This document shows, in pieces, positions 1 through 9,846 of a stretch of DNA of 64,000 nt (positions are counted from its first letter, which is position 1; each line of letters opens with the position of its first letter). The notes beneath the pieces are model-generated. The model did no database searches, was not told the DNA's origin, and saw only the letters and a program-made list of their open reading frames with translations. The stretch lies in contig JALIZF010001257.1 in NCBI GenBank assembly GCA_029948255.1, positions 124,001 to 188,000 on the forward strand, in the 5' to 3' direction. A program made the translations under genes and the position numbers. This DNA is from Telmatactis stephensoni. Lineage: Eukaryota > Cnidaria > Anthozoa > Actiniaria > Isophelliidae.

Positions 1-227
1 TACTTACACAGGTAGCCCGCGGTTCATGCTGTGTTTCTTCTTTTTGTTTTTAGCGAAACTTGATTTAAAATAGTTCAAAAACAAACTTCAATAGCTGCCA
101 AAAATTATCATGAGAAAACAAGCAAAGAAAAAGACGCAATAACTAATAGCAAAAGGACATTTTTACGCCTAGTACATATTATGAAAAGCGAGTGTTTGAA
201 GTCCGTCGTGGTCTGGTGTTTTTCGAC

Positions 228-868
228 AACTTCGACATTACTTTTATCCCTTCAGTAGAAAAATATTATCACTTATTTCAAAACATAAAGAATAGATTAT
301 ATCCGGATGCAGTCATAGATGTTTTTGAAAACAAAACAACAGAAATACACAGTCCAATAGATTTGTTTGAGCGATTTGTTTTCACTATATAGCTGAAGTT
401 GTCAGAACGAATTATCCAAAAAACACCGGTAAAAAGGCATTCAAAACATAACCAAAAAACCAGCAAGAATAGAAAACTATTATCATGTCTGAATAGCAAG
501 CTTTTGATAGTTAGGGGAACAAAATTTTCGACTTTACTTGACTTACTTTTTCGCAGTGTCAATGAAATGCTCCAGACCATTTTTCCCGACAAACAAGTGT
601 TGTTTTGCCATTCATGAGATCGACATTCCTCCAGGACAATGTCTACATGGTTTTCAGTTCCAAATCCAGCCAAATAAAGGAAATTTTCCAGTAGTTTGAC
701 AATAATTTTGTTCCTCAAATACTCGACACGAGGTTGAAGCAAAGTAAGTTTGCAAGTGAGACGATTTTTTTCATTCACGACTACAGCTTCATTCTCATTC
801 GCTGGCTATTTTTGTATACTCGCTCTTGAATGGCTTGCCGTGCGCTTTGAAAAAATGGACAAAATTGG
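228..868. repeat. Direct repeat copy 1 (about 640 bp)
   Basis: This block starts at TTCGACATTACTTTTATCCC and is found again at about 4447-5045 in the same orientation with high identity. Copy 2 lacks about 48 bp present here (around 364-411) and has small substitutions and indels. On the minus strand a 166-residue open frame (278-778) covers most of it, but copy 2 breaks that frame, so I do not call a gene. The pair could be the long terminal repeats of a decayed retroelement or a plain segmental duplication. The ~3.6 kb between them shows no polymerase or gag frame, which favours duplication. Confidence 0.7.
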
Positions 869-888
869 CTTTATTTATTTTTTCATGT

Positions 889-1056
889 CCGCTATGGGAT
901 TCAAGGAAATTTCAGTGGAGGACTCGGTGAATTCCACGTTGAATTTCACTCGAAAAAACGATATCGCACGACTCGTGCGATATCGTTTTTCTCGTGAAAT
1001 TCAACGTGGAATTCCCTCGTCATCCAATGAATTTTCCTATAGAATCCCATCCAGCC
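889..1056. mobile_element. Palindromic MITE-like element (~165 bp)
   Basis: Near-perfect inverted repeat centred at about 971. The inner 86 bp (929-1014) runs from GAATTCCACGTTGAATTTCA to its mirror partner with almost no mismatch, around a central ATATCGCACGACTCGTGCGATAT. The outer arms (ATGGGATTC at about 894, GAATCCCAT at about 1042) also pair, less perfectly. It can form a long hairpin and resembles the other foldback MITEs in the window. No coding capacity. Confidence 0.75.
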
Positions 1057-2324
1057 AGGGGGGGCTGGACACGGTCCGCGAAGCATGATGGTAGGGCCTA
1101 TTGACCAATCAGATCGCTGTATTTCGAGCAAAAAGGAGAAGCAAAAATGGCCGATAAAGATGGGAAGGTTAGTACAAAAAATATTTATTTTTTGGTCTTA
1201 AACTCGTAGTTTGACTATGAAATTTCAACAGTTGAATTTTTATATAACGTTTAAAGTGCCAGGAACGCCTCATATCTTAAACATGCTTATAACCTTTCGT
1301 AAAATTCGTGAAAAGTCATAGGGGTGTTTCAGTCAGCTTGGTTTCTTTACCCAAATGGGATGATTACTTCATTTGAAGTTTCCATAAAAACTAGAGGGGA
1401 TCTTGGTGTTAACTTTCGATCAATTAATTTATTATGAAATTATCTTTAAAACGGTTCCATCGCTCCCCAAAGCTCCCCAGTACTTTTTGAGTTCTGGTCT
1501 GTCAAAGTTTCGTCTAGTGATCGATGATGATGAATTTGTAGACTGCTGTTTAGACTCAAAATTCACATTTATTTTTTTTAATGTTTAGGAACGTACTGGT
1601 CAAAAATATTTGGACATAAAGCAAAATAATTCCACTGGCAGTACTAGAGTTTTATTACTAGAAATGAACTTTCTGTAGGGGATGTTATGGCAACTCGTGT
1701 TGCATATCTACTTCACCAGTGTCTTGTTTATTTGTGCTATCAAATCACCTAATTCTTTGCAAGTCAGCATTTCTCTTGGCCCTATTTGCATTTTTTACAT
1801 CTGTATCCCTCCAAACGCTTCTCAAATGCCAATTTATAGTTAAAATTTGAGATAAACACTTCTGATCAATGTTTGTTTTGTTGTTTTTCATGTCCACGTT
1901 CTTAATCCAAATAATGTTCCTTTTTAGGTAAAATTTTTATCTGGCTAAAAAGTCATTGGGGTTGCTTGGACCAGCAACATTAATCAAGACATGTACACAG
2001 CACAGATGCATTGCATCTCATTCTGTATACAATTTATGTAAATTTATCTCTAGAAAAAATTTGTATGATAATTGTTATGAAATATTTGAGTTGTTGGCAT
2101 CTCGATAGTTGTTTAGCAAGTACAGCGACATGGCTCGGTCGCACAAGTGTTGAAAGTATTTTCTCAAAGTAATATGAACGGTTGCTTACCTAATGGCCGA
2201 ATGGAGTATAAACCCTTTAGCTGCTTATTCAGGGGGGGGGGGGCATATTCAAATTTAAATTGAACTAGTGTTTTGGGGGACTTATTTGCATTCTTGCTCT
2301 TTAGTTCATGAAACCCTGAACATA

Positions 2325-2460
2325 ACATTATAATTATAATTATACAATATAATATAATTATAATGTAATATATAATATAATATAATATATAATATATATT
2401 ATATTATAATAATTATATTATATTATTATTATATTATAATTATATTATAACATTATTATT
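2325..2460. repeat. TA-rich imperfect palindromic microsatellite
   Basis: About 135 bp consisting almost entirely of A and T in ATAATTATAATT and TATAATATAA patterns, self-complementary on several registers. Low-complexity DNA with no coding content. Confidence 0.85.
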
Positions 2461-3104
2461 AAGGTACTTTCCATTAACAGGAAAATAAACTTGTTTTGTG
2501 GCACATTTCCTTTAAAATTGCTTTGAAACTGGGATGTTTGTTCAAAAAAGTTCAGATGTATGTACATGTAGATCAAAGTAGCATGAAAAATATTAAATGT
2601 GGCAAATATGACTATAGTGTCATAATTTGGAAGATATTTTAAAAATGTACATACAGTGACAGTAATAGAACTGTAGTTTATTTTTTCTACTGATTTGAGT
2701 TTTTGTATTGCTTTGTGAGCATTAAACTTGAAGAAAGTTTATTTTGAACCTGCAATAACCCCTGAAATAGTAGTGTAAACCAATATCAAAATTTAGACCA
2801 CAAGGTCTATATATATATTTACAGTTCATGCAATATTTACATCAACATATTTACATATCATTATGGTATATAGCTATTTGCACAAACATTGACCCTTTCA
2901 AAATCACCAAACATACAAGCTGTTCCTGGGTACTCTAATAATATTTGGATTTTATTGATTTTTATTGATGAATGGGCTGAATAAATGTACATGGGCAACA
3001 CATATAAAACTCTCACAGAGTGTGCATAAAAATATGTGACCCACCCCCTATTTGCACCAGCCCCCCTCTCTATAAATAATGTCAGACCAGTCCCTAATCA
3101 CAAC

Positions 3105-3222
3105 CTGACAGAATGCAAATATGTATAAATTTGTGAAAACTGTAGTTTGGGAGGTCTTATAGCAACTTCCATCTGAAGACCAAGTCCTTCAATTCCTCTG
3201 AGGTCAAGTTTGAAGAGTACCT
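3105..3222 (-). CDS. Possible isolated exon, product unknown
   Basis: On the minus strand a good 3' splice site (a T-rich tract ending TTTTTTCAG at about 3223) is followed by about 38 open codons reading VLFKLDLRGIEGLG and onward to LHSV, and then by CAG-GTTGTG, a weak donor, near 3110. I do not recognise the peptide and see no neighbouring exon in frame. It may be one exon of a gene whose other exons lie outside what I can resolve, or chance. Confidence 0.2.
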
Positions 3223-4446
3223 GAAAAAATATTGAAAAATTAGCATTAATATTAAAAAGACAAGTTTCAATGGCTGAAAGTGACAATTAAGGCTCTACTT
3301 TTTGATGTTATTGAATGATTTCACTTTGAGCAAAAAACTAATACTGCAAAATATAGGCAAAAAATTGATAATATTATTAGATGTACTTGCATGAGCACAT
3401 CTTAACAAGTTTAAATGATATTTTGTTGTGTTAGGGACTGTTCAGGAATTAGCAGGGAGAGGGAGGGAGGGAAGGATGGGTATTTTGAATTAATGGCTGT
3501 ATATTGTTACACCCCACCCAGCAATAGACTACTTCCATGATACGGAGGCCATCTTGAACTTTATTGCTTCAAAGACATTGGATGCCCAGGGGACGAAAAC
3601 ATATCAATTGGCCCCTGGGGTATCCCACAATGTTTTTTGAAACTATAGAATTAAAGATAGCAGCCATATTGTCGAAAGTAGTTTATTGGAAATGAAATTC
3701 TGTGACCATCCCCTGAGATTTGGCCTAAAATAGCACTGACCATTTTTTCATGGCCCTCCTTTTTGAAGGGCTCAAAAAGTTTTGCCCCTCCCACACTTTC
3801 CACCCACCCTCCCTCCTGCTAATTCCTGACGAGTCCCTTACAATAAGCAATAGAATAGTTACAACAGCCTACATGTTAGGCTTAAAGTCTTCCCAACAGT
3901 GTCATTGTACTCCCCTGTACCACCACCCTGTACCACCCGTTGGTGTCTCATTTTTCCTCGTTCCAGGCCCTCTCAGATTTTTTAACGGCTTTCGCTGTCC
4001 ACAGTTTCGATAACGGCGAATAAAATGGCGTCGTTTGCCTGCGATGTTGTCGAGCAACGAGTGGGCTGGTGGCTGAGGGAAGTCGCCGATCTTCGTTTGA
4101 TTGCCGTCCGAAGATCGAGAAATAATCCCTTCAACTGTGTACGCGTGCAGACCTCGGTTGAGAGTATATTTCAGTGAAAAAATCGTCGTGAACTGGAGCC
4201 CACCGAAGGCAATTTGAAGGCCTGTGTCTCCAACCTTTACCCCTCTTATGTTTGGTGGGGAGAAAGTACCTAAACCCGAATGAAATCGTCTGAAACTCAG
4301 TCAGGGGGTTATTTAGAGCAACAAGAAGACACTGTGAGTATTTCATTAAATTTTATGAAATTTTAGGGCAAAAAATCGACTGTTTAAAAGTCCCCCTACA
4401 TTCTATAGTAAATCAACACAAACCAAAAGCTTGGGCTACCTGTGCT

Positions 4447-5045
4447 TCGACATTACTTTTATCCCTTCAGTAGAAAAAAATGATCACTTATTTCAAAACA
4501 TAAAGAATAGATTGTATCCGGATGCAGTCATAGATGTTTTTGAAAACAAAACAACAGAAATACACAGTCCAATAGAATTATCCAAAAAACACCGGTAACT
4601 GAAAGGCATTCAAAACATAACCAAAAAAACCAGCAAGATAGAAAACTATTATCATGTCTGAATAGCAAGCAGTCGATAGTTAGGGGAACACAATTTTCGA
4701 CTTAACTTAACTTACTTTTTCTGCAGTGTCAATGAAATGCTTCAGACCATTTTTCCCGACAAACAAGTGTTGTTTTGCCATTCATGAGATCGACATTCCT
4801 CCAGGACAATGTTTACATGGTTTCCAGTTCCAATTGCAGTCAAATAAAGTACATTTTCCAGTAGTTTGACAATAATTTTGTTCCTCAAATACTCGACACG
4901 AGGTTGAAGCAAAAGTAAGTTTGCAAGTGAGACGATTTTCATTCACGACTACAGCTTCATTCTCATTCGCTGGCTATTTTTGTGTACTTGCTCTTGAATG
5001 GCTTGCCGTGCGCTTTGAAAAAATGGACAAAATCTTCTCTATTTA
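4447..5045. repeat. Direct repeat copy 2 (about 600 bp)
   Basis: Second copy of the block at 228-868. Homology ends near the shared TTATTTATTTTTTC stretch and the sequence after it is unrelated. A short AAAC-type microsatellite follows at about 5107-5150. Confidence 0.7.
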
Positions 5046-5365
5046 TTTTTTCCTCCTCATGGTGAATATTTACTGTATATACTACGATAATAATATACGC
5101 TACTACGGTAAAAAACAAACAAACAAACAAACAAAACACAAACAAACGTCCAGGACGTGAAACCTGTGGTGCTGCCTTTATAATTACATCTGAAAATCCT
5201 TTCAGATAACGTCAAACCGTAGGCCCCGTCTCTCCAAAACCAGCCTTGACCACGGAGGAAACCGAAAGTTAGTATTTTTGAGCAGCTCTTGTAAACGTCC
5301 GTAAGATTATAAAAAATTAAATGTTTAATAACAAATTCAAGGGAAAGGAGACGAGACTTATTTGG

Positions 5366-5655
5366 TCATTCCAAGAGACCATAATACTAAGAGAGCGAAG
5401 CTCAGTATTGATGTCTGTGCCATGTTCGTGGCGGCTAAAGCTATTTTTAGTAACTTCGCCATCGCGCGCGCAAGTCCCTCAACCAATAGAATTTGATTTT
5501 TGACGTGCGCGCGGACGGGACCGTTTGAATTCTATTGTTTAAGAGCCTTGTGCGCGCGATGGCGAAGTTACTAAAAATAGCCTTAGCCGCCACGAACATG
5601 GCACAGACATCAATACTGAGTTTCGCTCTCTTAGTATTATGGTCTCTTGGTCATT
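5366..5655. mobile_element. Foldback MITE with 5 bp target duplication
   Basis: The arms (5371 to about 5490, and about 5530 to 5650) are inverted copies of each other, starting CCAAGAGACCATAATACTAA and ending in the complement. Both sides are bounded by TCATT, a 5 bp target-site duplication. The two arms differ at only a few positions, so the insertion appears fairly young. Related arms occur at 23668-23800, and a shorter shared core (GGCTATTTTTAGTAACTTCG) occurs at 28585-28627 and 29334-29385. Confidence 0.85.
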
Positions 5656-5689
5656 CACGGTACTAGTTGTTCAATGTTGTTGTTTTATC

Positions 5690-5857
5690 CCGTAGGTCAG
5701 GGATGACCATTTTAAGTGATCGTGTTTGTTGATGGTAAGGGTTGGATATTTACTGATGCTACAAACCTACATCGGGAATTCTAGCCTTGCGAACGGATGT
5801 GATAATGTTTATGGATGGACGTGCTTGCCTGAGATGCTGCAATCCTACATCGGTAAT
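5690..5857 (-). pseudogene. Degenerate tail of the NLR leucine-rich repeat array
   Basis: Read on the minus strand from 5857 this begins ITDVGLQHL, the same repeat core found in the NLR gene at 9.8-13.9 kb, then decays. The next repeat reads PDVGL followed by a stop, and further stops follow. It is the far end of the same array, separated from the rest by the transposon at 5858-9253 and no longer coding. The nucleotide match to intact repeats (for example GAGATGCTGCAATCCTACAT) leaves little doubt about origin. Confidence 0.85.
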
Positions 5858-6946
5858 AGCGCAGCGCGGTATTACTAAAACTAGCCGTTTCTAATAGAAA
5901 GTGAAATGCTGCGAGCAGAAAACAGCTGGTGTATCCACGTTAGCAGAACTGTTCCCCTAAAACTCACGAAAGTACACCGCTTTGTCTGATATATCAAATG
6001 TTTCTTGTCTATCTCCTGTGCGTTGTGTGACGAACACTGCTAGTTGACCTTCAATATTGAACTACAGAACATAATAATTCTCCAGGTTCAGTGTCGGACA
6101 CACACAGTTCAAAATATTTAGCACCTTGAGTAAAGCAATTTTTCAAACAATCACAAACGGCTAGCGTTGGCAATGATTATGTAACTGACTACGACAAGGC
6201 AAGTTTTAGAAATGTACAAGTACATTTTATTCACTGAAATATATTGCTTTTTCAAACAATCACAAACAGTGTTAGCAATGATTATAAAACTAACTGATTA
6301 AAGTTTATGTATCGCTCCCTGGCAGCTAAAAGAGTCTTGATAAATATCTGACACATAATTTGCCTTGTAATGTATAGAGAATGCATAAATATATGTGGAT
6401 TTAACTGAACTACTGAGAGTAGTCTGCGTAAAGAAAGCCAAAATTTCGATTCACCAGAACTTTGAGCGATGTCATGTGGCTTTCTAAAGAGATTTTACCT
6501 CTTTGAAGAGGAGAACATTGGAATGCAACTTTGTATCGTCTTCTTGTCTTGCTTCGATCGAGCGCACAACGGAGATGAAAAACTCATAAAAGGACATTGT
6601 CTTTCCTGAGAAATATCACTAAAAAGTTCATGGCCTTATTGAATGCTTCCACGAATACAAAGCAGGATTCAGTGGATTCTCGGGGTATGATAAATCTGAA
6701 TAACAATGACAACTTAGCTAGAAACTTGATCGTGAAATCGCGTGGTCAGCGATCATTCCAAGCGTATTTTGATGACGTCACGAATCATCGTTCGCTACAT
6801 CTATATACATACGTGCCTACCAACAGTTGAAGACCGCAAGCCCACAACAAATGGCCTGGGCCAACTCTGTCGTACGTGACACAGGAAATCCATCCACGAA
6901 TAGTGTCGCTGCTCGCTTCGCTCGCAGCAAATAGATATGTTAATTA

Positions 6947-9221
6947 GGACCCCCCGCCAGACTCAGACAAACAAAGCGTTTGCTAAAGAAATTGTATGTG
7001 AATTTCGATTTATTTTCCTCAAGAAGTAATTGATTTTTTGTAAAAAAAATCACTTGGTAGATAGCACTGGTGCCTGCAATAGTACCAAAGATATTTTATA
7101 GACTCTCAAAAGCATTTTAAGCCACCAGTTGGATGTGAGAAACTCTGGTCCGAAGTCAGTCAAAGACGTAAAGTTCAGGCTCTCAAATGGCTTGAGATAC
7201 TCTCAAAAGCGAGGTTTCAACGGATGAAAGACAATCATGAATACTAAGAAGAAGTAACACGTAGTAGTTTTATTTTAATGCAGTAATTATTGAGTTTGAT
7301 TGATTCAAGTGCGGATTTAAACAACATTGTGCTCGATCTTTGTTATTAAATTAATCACAGGGATTCCCAGACCTTAACAGTTTGGGCTTCCTGTGGTCTT
7401 TTAATTTTACCAAAGAATGTATGAAACGATATTCAAGTAAAGATATCTCATGAAAAAAGCCTTAATTTACTTGGGATTTAGTTCAAAATTGAGGAATGTT
7501 GTATTATTTCTCCAAATTTGTGAAATTGCGGCTTGAAAAATTGGTTACAACATCTTAACTCCGAGGAAACTTTGAGCTGTTTTGCAACTGTTCAGCGAGT
7601 GCATATATTTACACAAGGGAAGACAGCTTTTTGGGGGGTCGCTGAAAATGCCACTTAACGTCTATAAACTCTTCAGTTAACTGCGTAATGACATAAATAT
7701 ATACGAATTCGCTTTAGTAAAGAAGTATTAGCTTGAAATATTGAGAATTAGTAGGAGAAAATCGACGTTTTCAAAGCATCAATTAAGCTGGATTGAAGCA
7801 GCAGTTGGCTGATCACACAGGGGGTAGACGACGGGCAAATTTGTACTTGTTTGCTAAGAAGAGGGAGGGGCTGGTGCACATTTTTGCTAGTCAAGGTGTG
7901 AAGTTGCCAATAAAATCATGAACGTCGGTTCCAATATGGATGAAGAGCAGGAACTAGACAATTTGCGAAATATTTTAATAGAAAAGGCTATCAGTGGACA
8001 CAATCTTGCAATCATTGGCGCAGCCGCCGGCACTGGGAAAACAACTCTTGTGGGAAAAATAATTGAATCAGTTAATCACCAAGGAAAAAAACATACGTTG
8101 TAAGTGCAGCCACCGGAGCTGCATGTGAATGTTATGAACGAGATCTAGAAAACCACGCGGTAACTTTAGATTCTTTCTGTGGAATTGCACCCTCCTTCGA
8201 ATTAAGACAATCCATTCTAGTAGAGACATGCCGGCTAAGTTCTCCGGCAGTGGAATATGTAAATCAGTACAAATTAATGTGCCTCTCTCCCACCCCCTAA
8301 GTGATCAGCCACCTGCTGCTCTTCTAAATTTTAATTAAAAGCGAAGTGTCTTCCCTTGTGTAAATATATAACTCAGAAGAATTTTGTTTTGATAAACTGC
8401 TTCAAAAGCATATTTAAAGATAAGGAAACGTGAATGGATAACTAAACAAGGTATTTCTTTTGTTTAAGAGCTTTATTTCAGGTTTTGAGACACGTTTTCG
8501 GCACGAAATTTTTGGTTCTTTGATGCGTTATCGCACAACAGCCATTTATGAATACATTATCTACCGTTGAAGACCACAGGAAGCCCAAACTGTTAAGGTC
8601 TGGGAATCCCTGTGAAATTAATACGGCATCCCAGAATTTGATGGGTTATTCAATTTAAAGTAGTATTTATACATATTTGAAATGTATAATACTTCAGGAT
8701 ACTTCTAATACTGATGAACTGCTTGTCAATTATAAAATACACACAAATTTTAGAATTGCTGTCGTACAACTTACGCGTTATAATCGATTATAAGCGGTCC
8801 GATCGCCTTGTAGCTTGTCGCTGAAATCAGTTAATACAACAGTGTAGAATTGCTTCAGTTGGACTATTTTTGTTCGTTATTGAAAGACATTTATTCATTC
8901 CTCAATAATATCTGAATATTGCTCTCCATTTATAAAAAAACACAAAAGGAAATGGTAATAAACTTACTAACATTACTGATTCAGCTGAGTCTCGGTAGCC
9001 GCGATTTGGCGAATTTTAAGCTTCTAAAAATATGTCAAATCTTCAGTTTTACACTCAGTCAAAATATGATTCTGGCACACAAATTGTGTCTTTCATATTT
9101 TCCAACTTCAAATTGAAAGAATTTTTAAAGAAGATACATGTTTTCGTGGTAACCATACCAAGGAAATCCTGAAGAAATCATAGAGAAGTGTGTTGTGTTT
9201 GTCTGAGTCTCGCGGGGGGTC
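6947..9221. mobile_element. Nested inverted-repeat element carrying a helicase fragment
   Basis: The left end GGACCCCCCGCCAGACTCAG and the right end, whose complement reads GACCCCCCGCGAGACTCAG, form ~27 bp terminal inverted repeats. TAATT lies on both outer sides (6941-6945, 9222-9226), consistent with a 5 bp target duplication. Inside, further inverted pairs are nested around a central loop: 7355-7410 with 8570-8625, 7606-7628 with 8342-8364, and about 7803-7826 with 8307-8330. The element is thus a large imperfect palindrome with a Pif1-like helicase fragment at its core. Confidence 0.6.
7918..8270 (+). pseudogene. Frameshifted Pif1-type helicase fragment
   Basis: The first frame (7918-8102) encodes a P-loop, GAAAGTGKT, typical of SF1B Pif1-like helicases. 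It stops at TAA, but in the next frame from about 8100 the reading continues VSAATGAACECY and then TLDSFCGIAPS, which matches the Ia-type segment (AxTGxAA) and the following SFxGI motif of the family. A one-base shift therefore separates two consecutive family motifs. The shift site also reads GTAAGT, so an intron donor is an alternative, but continuous motif order argues for a frameshift. Only the N-terminal ~110 residues of a helicase are present. It sits in the loop of a palindromic element and may be captured cargo or the remnant of the element's own replication protein. Confidence 0.65.
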
Positions 9222-9253
9222 TAATTTCCGTGACGTAATTACCGCGCTGCGCT

Positions 9254-9441
9254 ATTGAAGTGTAACGAAGGTCAAGTGTGGTAATGTTTCTGGATGGTAA
9301 TGCTTGGCTGAGATGCTGCAATCCTACATCGGTAATTAAAGTGTTTTGAAGGTAAAGTGTGGTAATGTTTGTTGATGGTAATGCTTGGCTGAGATGCTGG
9401 AATCCTACATCGGTAATTTCAGTATCATCCAGGTGAAGTGT
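9254..9441 (-). pseudogene. Displaced LRR units of the NLR gene
   Basis: On the minus strand this encodes about two and a half 27-residue repeats in an open frame: HLDDTEITDVGFQHL, then LYLQNTLITDVGLQHL, then LDLRYTS. Without the insert at 9442-9846 the frame would be continuous with the NLR coding exon. As it stands they lie downstream of the stop created by that insert and are probably untranslated. They end at the inverted-repeat element 5858-9253. Confidence 0.85.
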
Positions 9442-9846
9442 TTTTATTTTATTTATTTATTTAGAAGCTTCCACTTAGTTCACAAATTTACAAAAACAAG
9501 AGAGAAAACAAAACGAACTGAAAAGACACAACTACAAAATAGCACAGTTTGAAACTAGGTGAGGGAGCAACTAACGGACTCAAAAGGTCCCGGCAAGGTT
9601 GCCCCCAACAACGAAAAAGAAAAAAAAAAAATTGATATACATAAAACACTTATAAATATATATATATATTAATACTAATAGCGGCCTCCATAAGCCTAAT
9701 GTGAGGGAGGGATACGGCAAGGAGACCGAGGGAGGGTAAGAAGCAAGGCTTATGGAGACTACTAGTAGTTTAATGGAATTAAGCGGTCCTAAGACATAGT
9801 TACAAGTGGTCTAAGTAAGGGATGTCAAGTGACTGTCAACAGCACT
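9442..9846 (-). mobile_element. Retroposon-like insertion interrupting an LRR codon block
   Basis: About 405 bp lying exactly between two halves of one LRR repeat and flanked by GTGT on both sides (9438-9441 and 9847-9850), a short target duplication. Read on the minus strand it ends in an A-rich tail built of AAAT units, as in SINE or other retroposon insertions. It is not an intron: no AG acceptor lies at the downstream edge. The insertion puts a TGA a few codons into the element, so the NLR open frame ends in QCC. Two GGCTTATGGAG-type segments (about 9680 and 9747) form an internal inverted pair. Confidence 0.7.

Larger units (their letters stand above)
1057..4446. other. Gene-poor interval
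   Basis: No gene I can support with confidence. An ATG with a following GTTAGT donor-like site at 1147-1170 and a 49-codon frame beginning at 4025 are possible first exons, but I find no continuation for either. The interval holds a run of ten G at about 2231 and a TA-rich low-complexity stretch at 2325-2460. The stretch around 3420-3840 contains short polypurine and polypyrimidine patches. Confidence 0.5.
5858..9253. mobile_element. 3.4 kb terminal-inverted-repeat element inserted in the NLR LRR array
   Basis: The left end reads AGCGCAGCGCGGTATTAC and the right end GTAATTACCGCGCTGCGCT, inverted copies apart from a one-base indel. In intact repeats the sequence reads GGTAATTGAAG. Here GGTAAT precedes the left end and ATTGAAG follows the right end, so AT is duplicated. 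The element separates LRR remnants at 5690-5857 from those at 9254-9441. Most of its length is a second inverted-repeat element (6947-9221), so the outer element without it would be about 1.1 kb. No transposase frame is visible, so it is probably non-autonomous. Superfamily not assigned. Confidence 0.75.

Noticed and set aside
228..5045. LTR retrotransposon
   Set aside because: The repeats have no clear TG...CA ends or flanking duplication, and the interior has no reverse transcriptase, integrase or gag frame.
9442..9846. Intron in the NLR gene
   Set aside because: GTGT duplications flank it, there is an A-rich tail, and no AG acceptor exists at its downstream edge.
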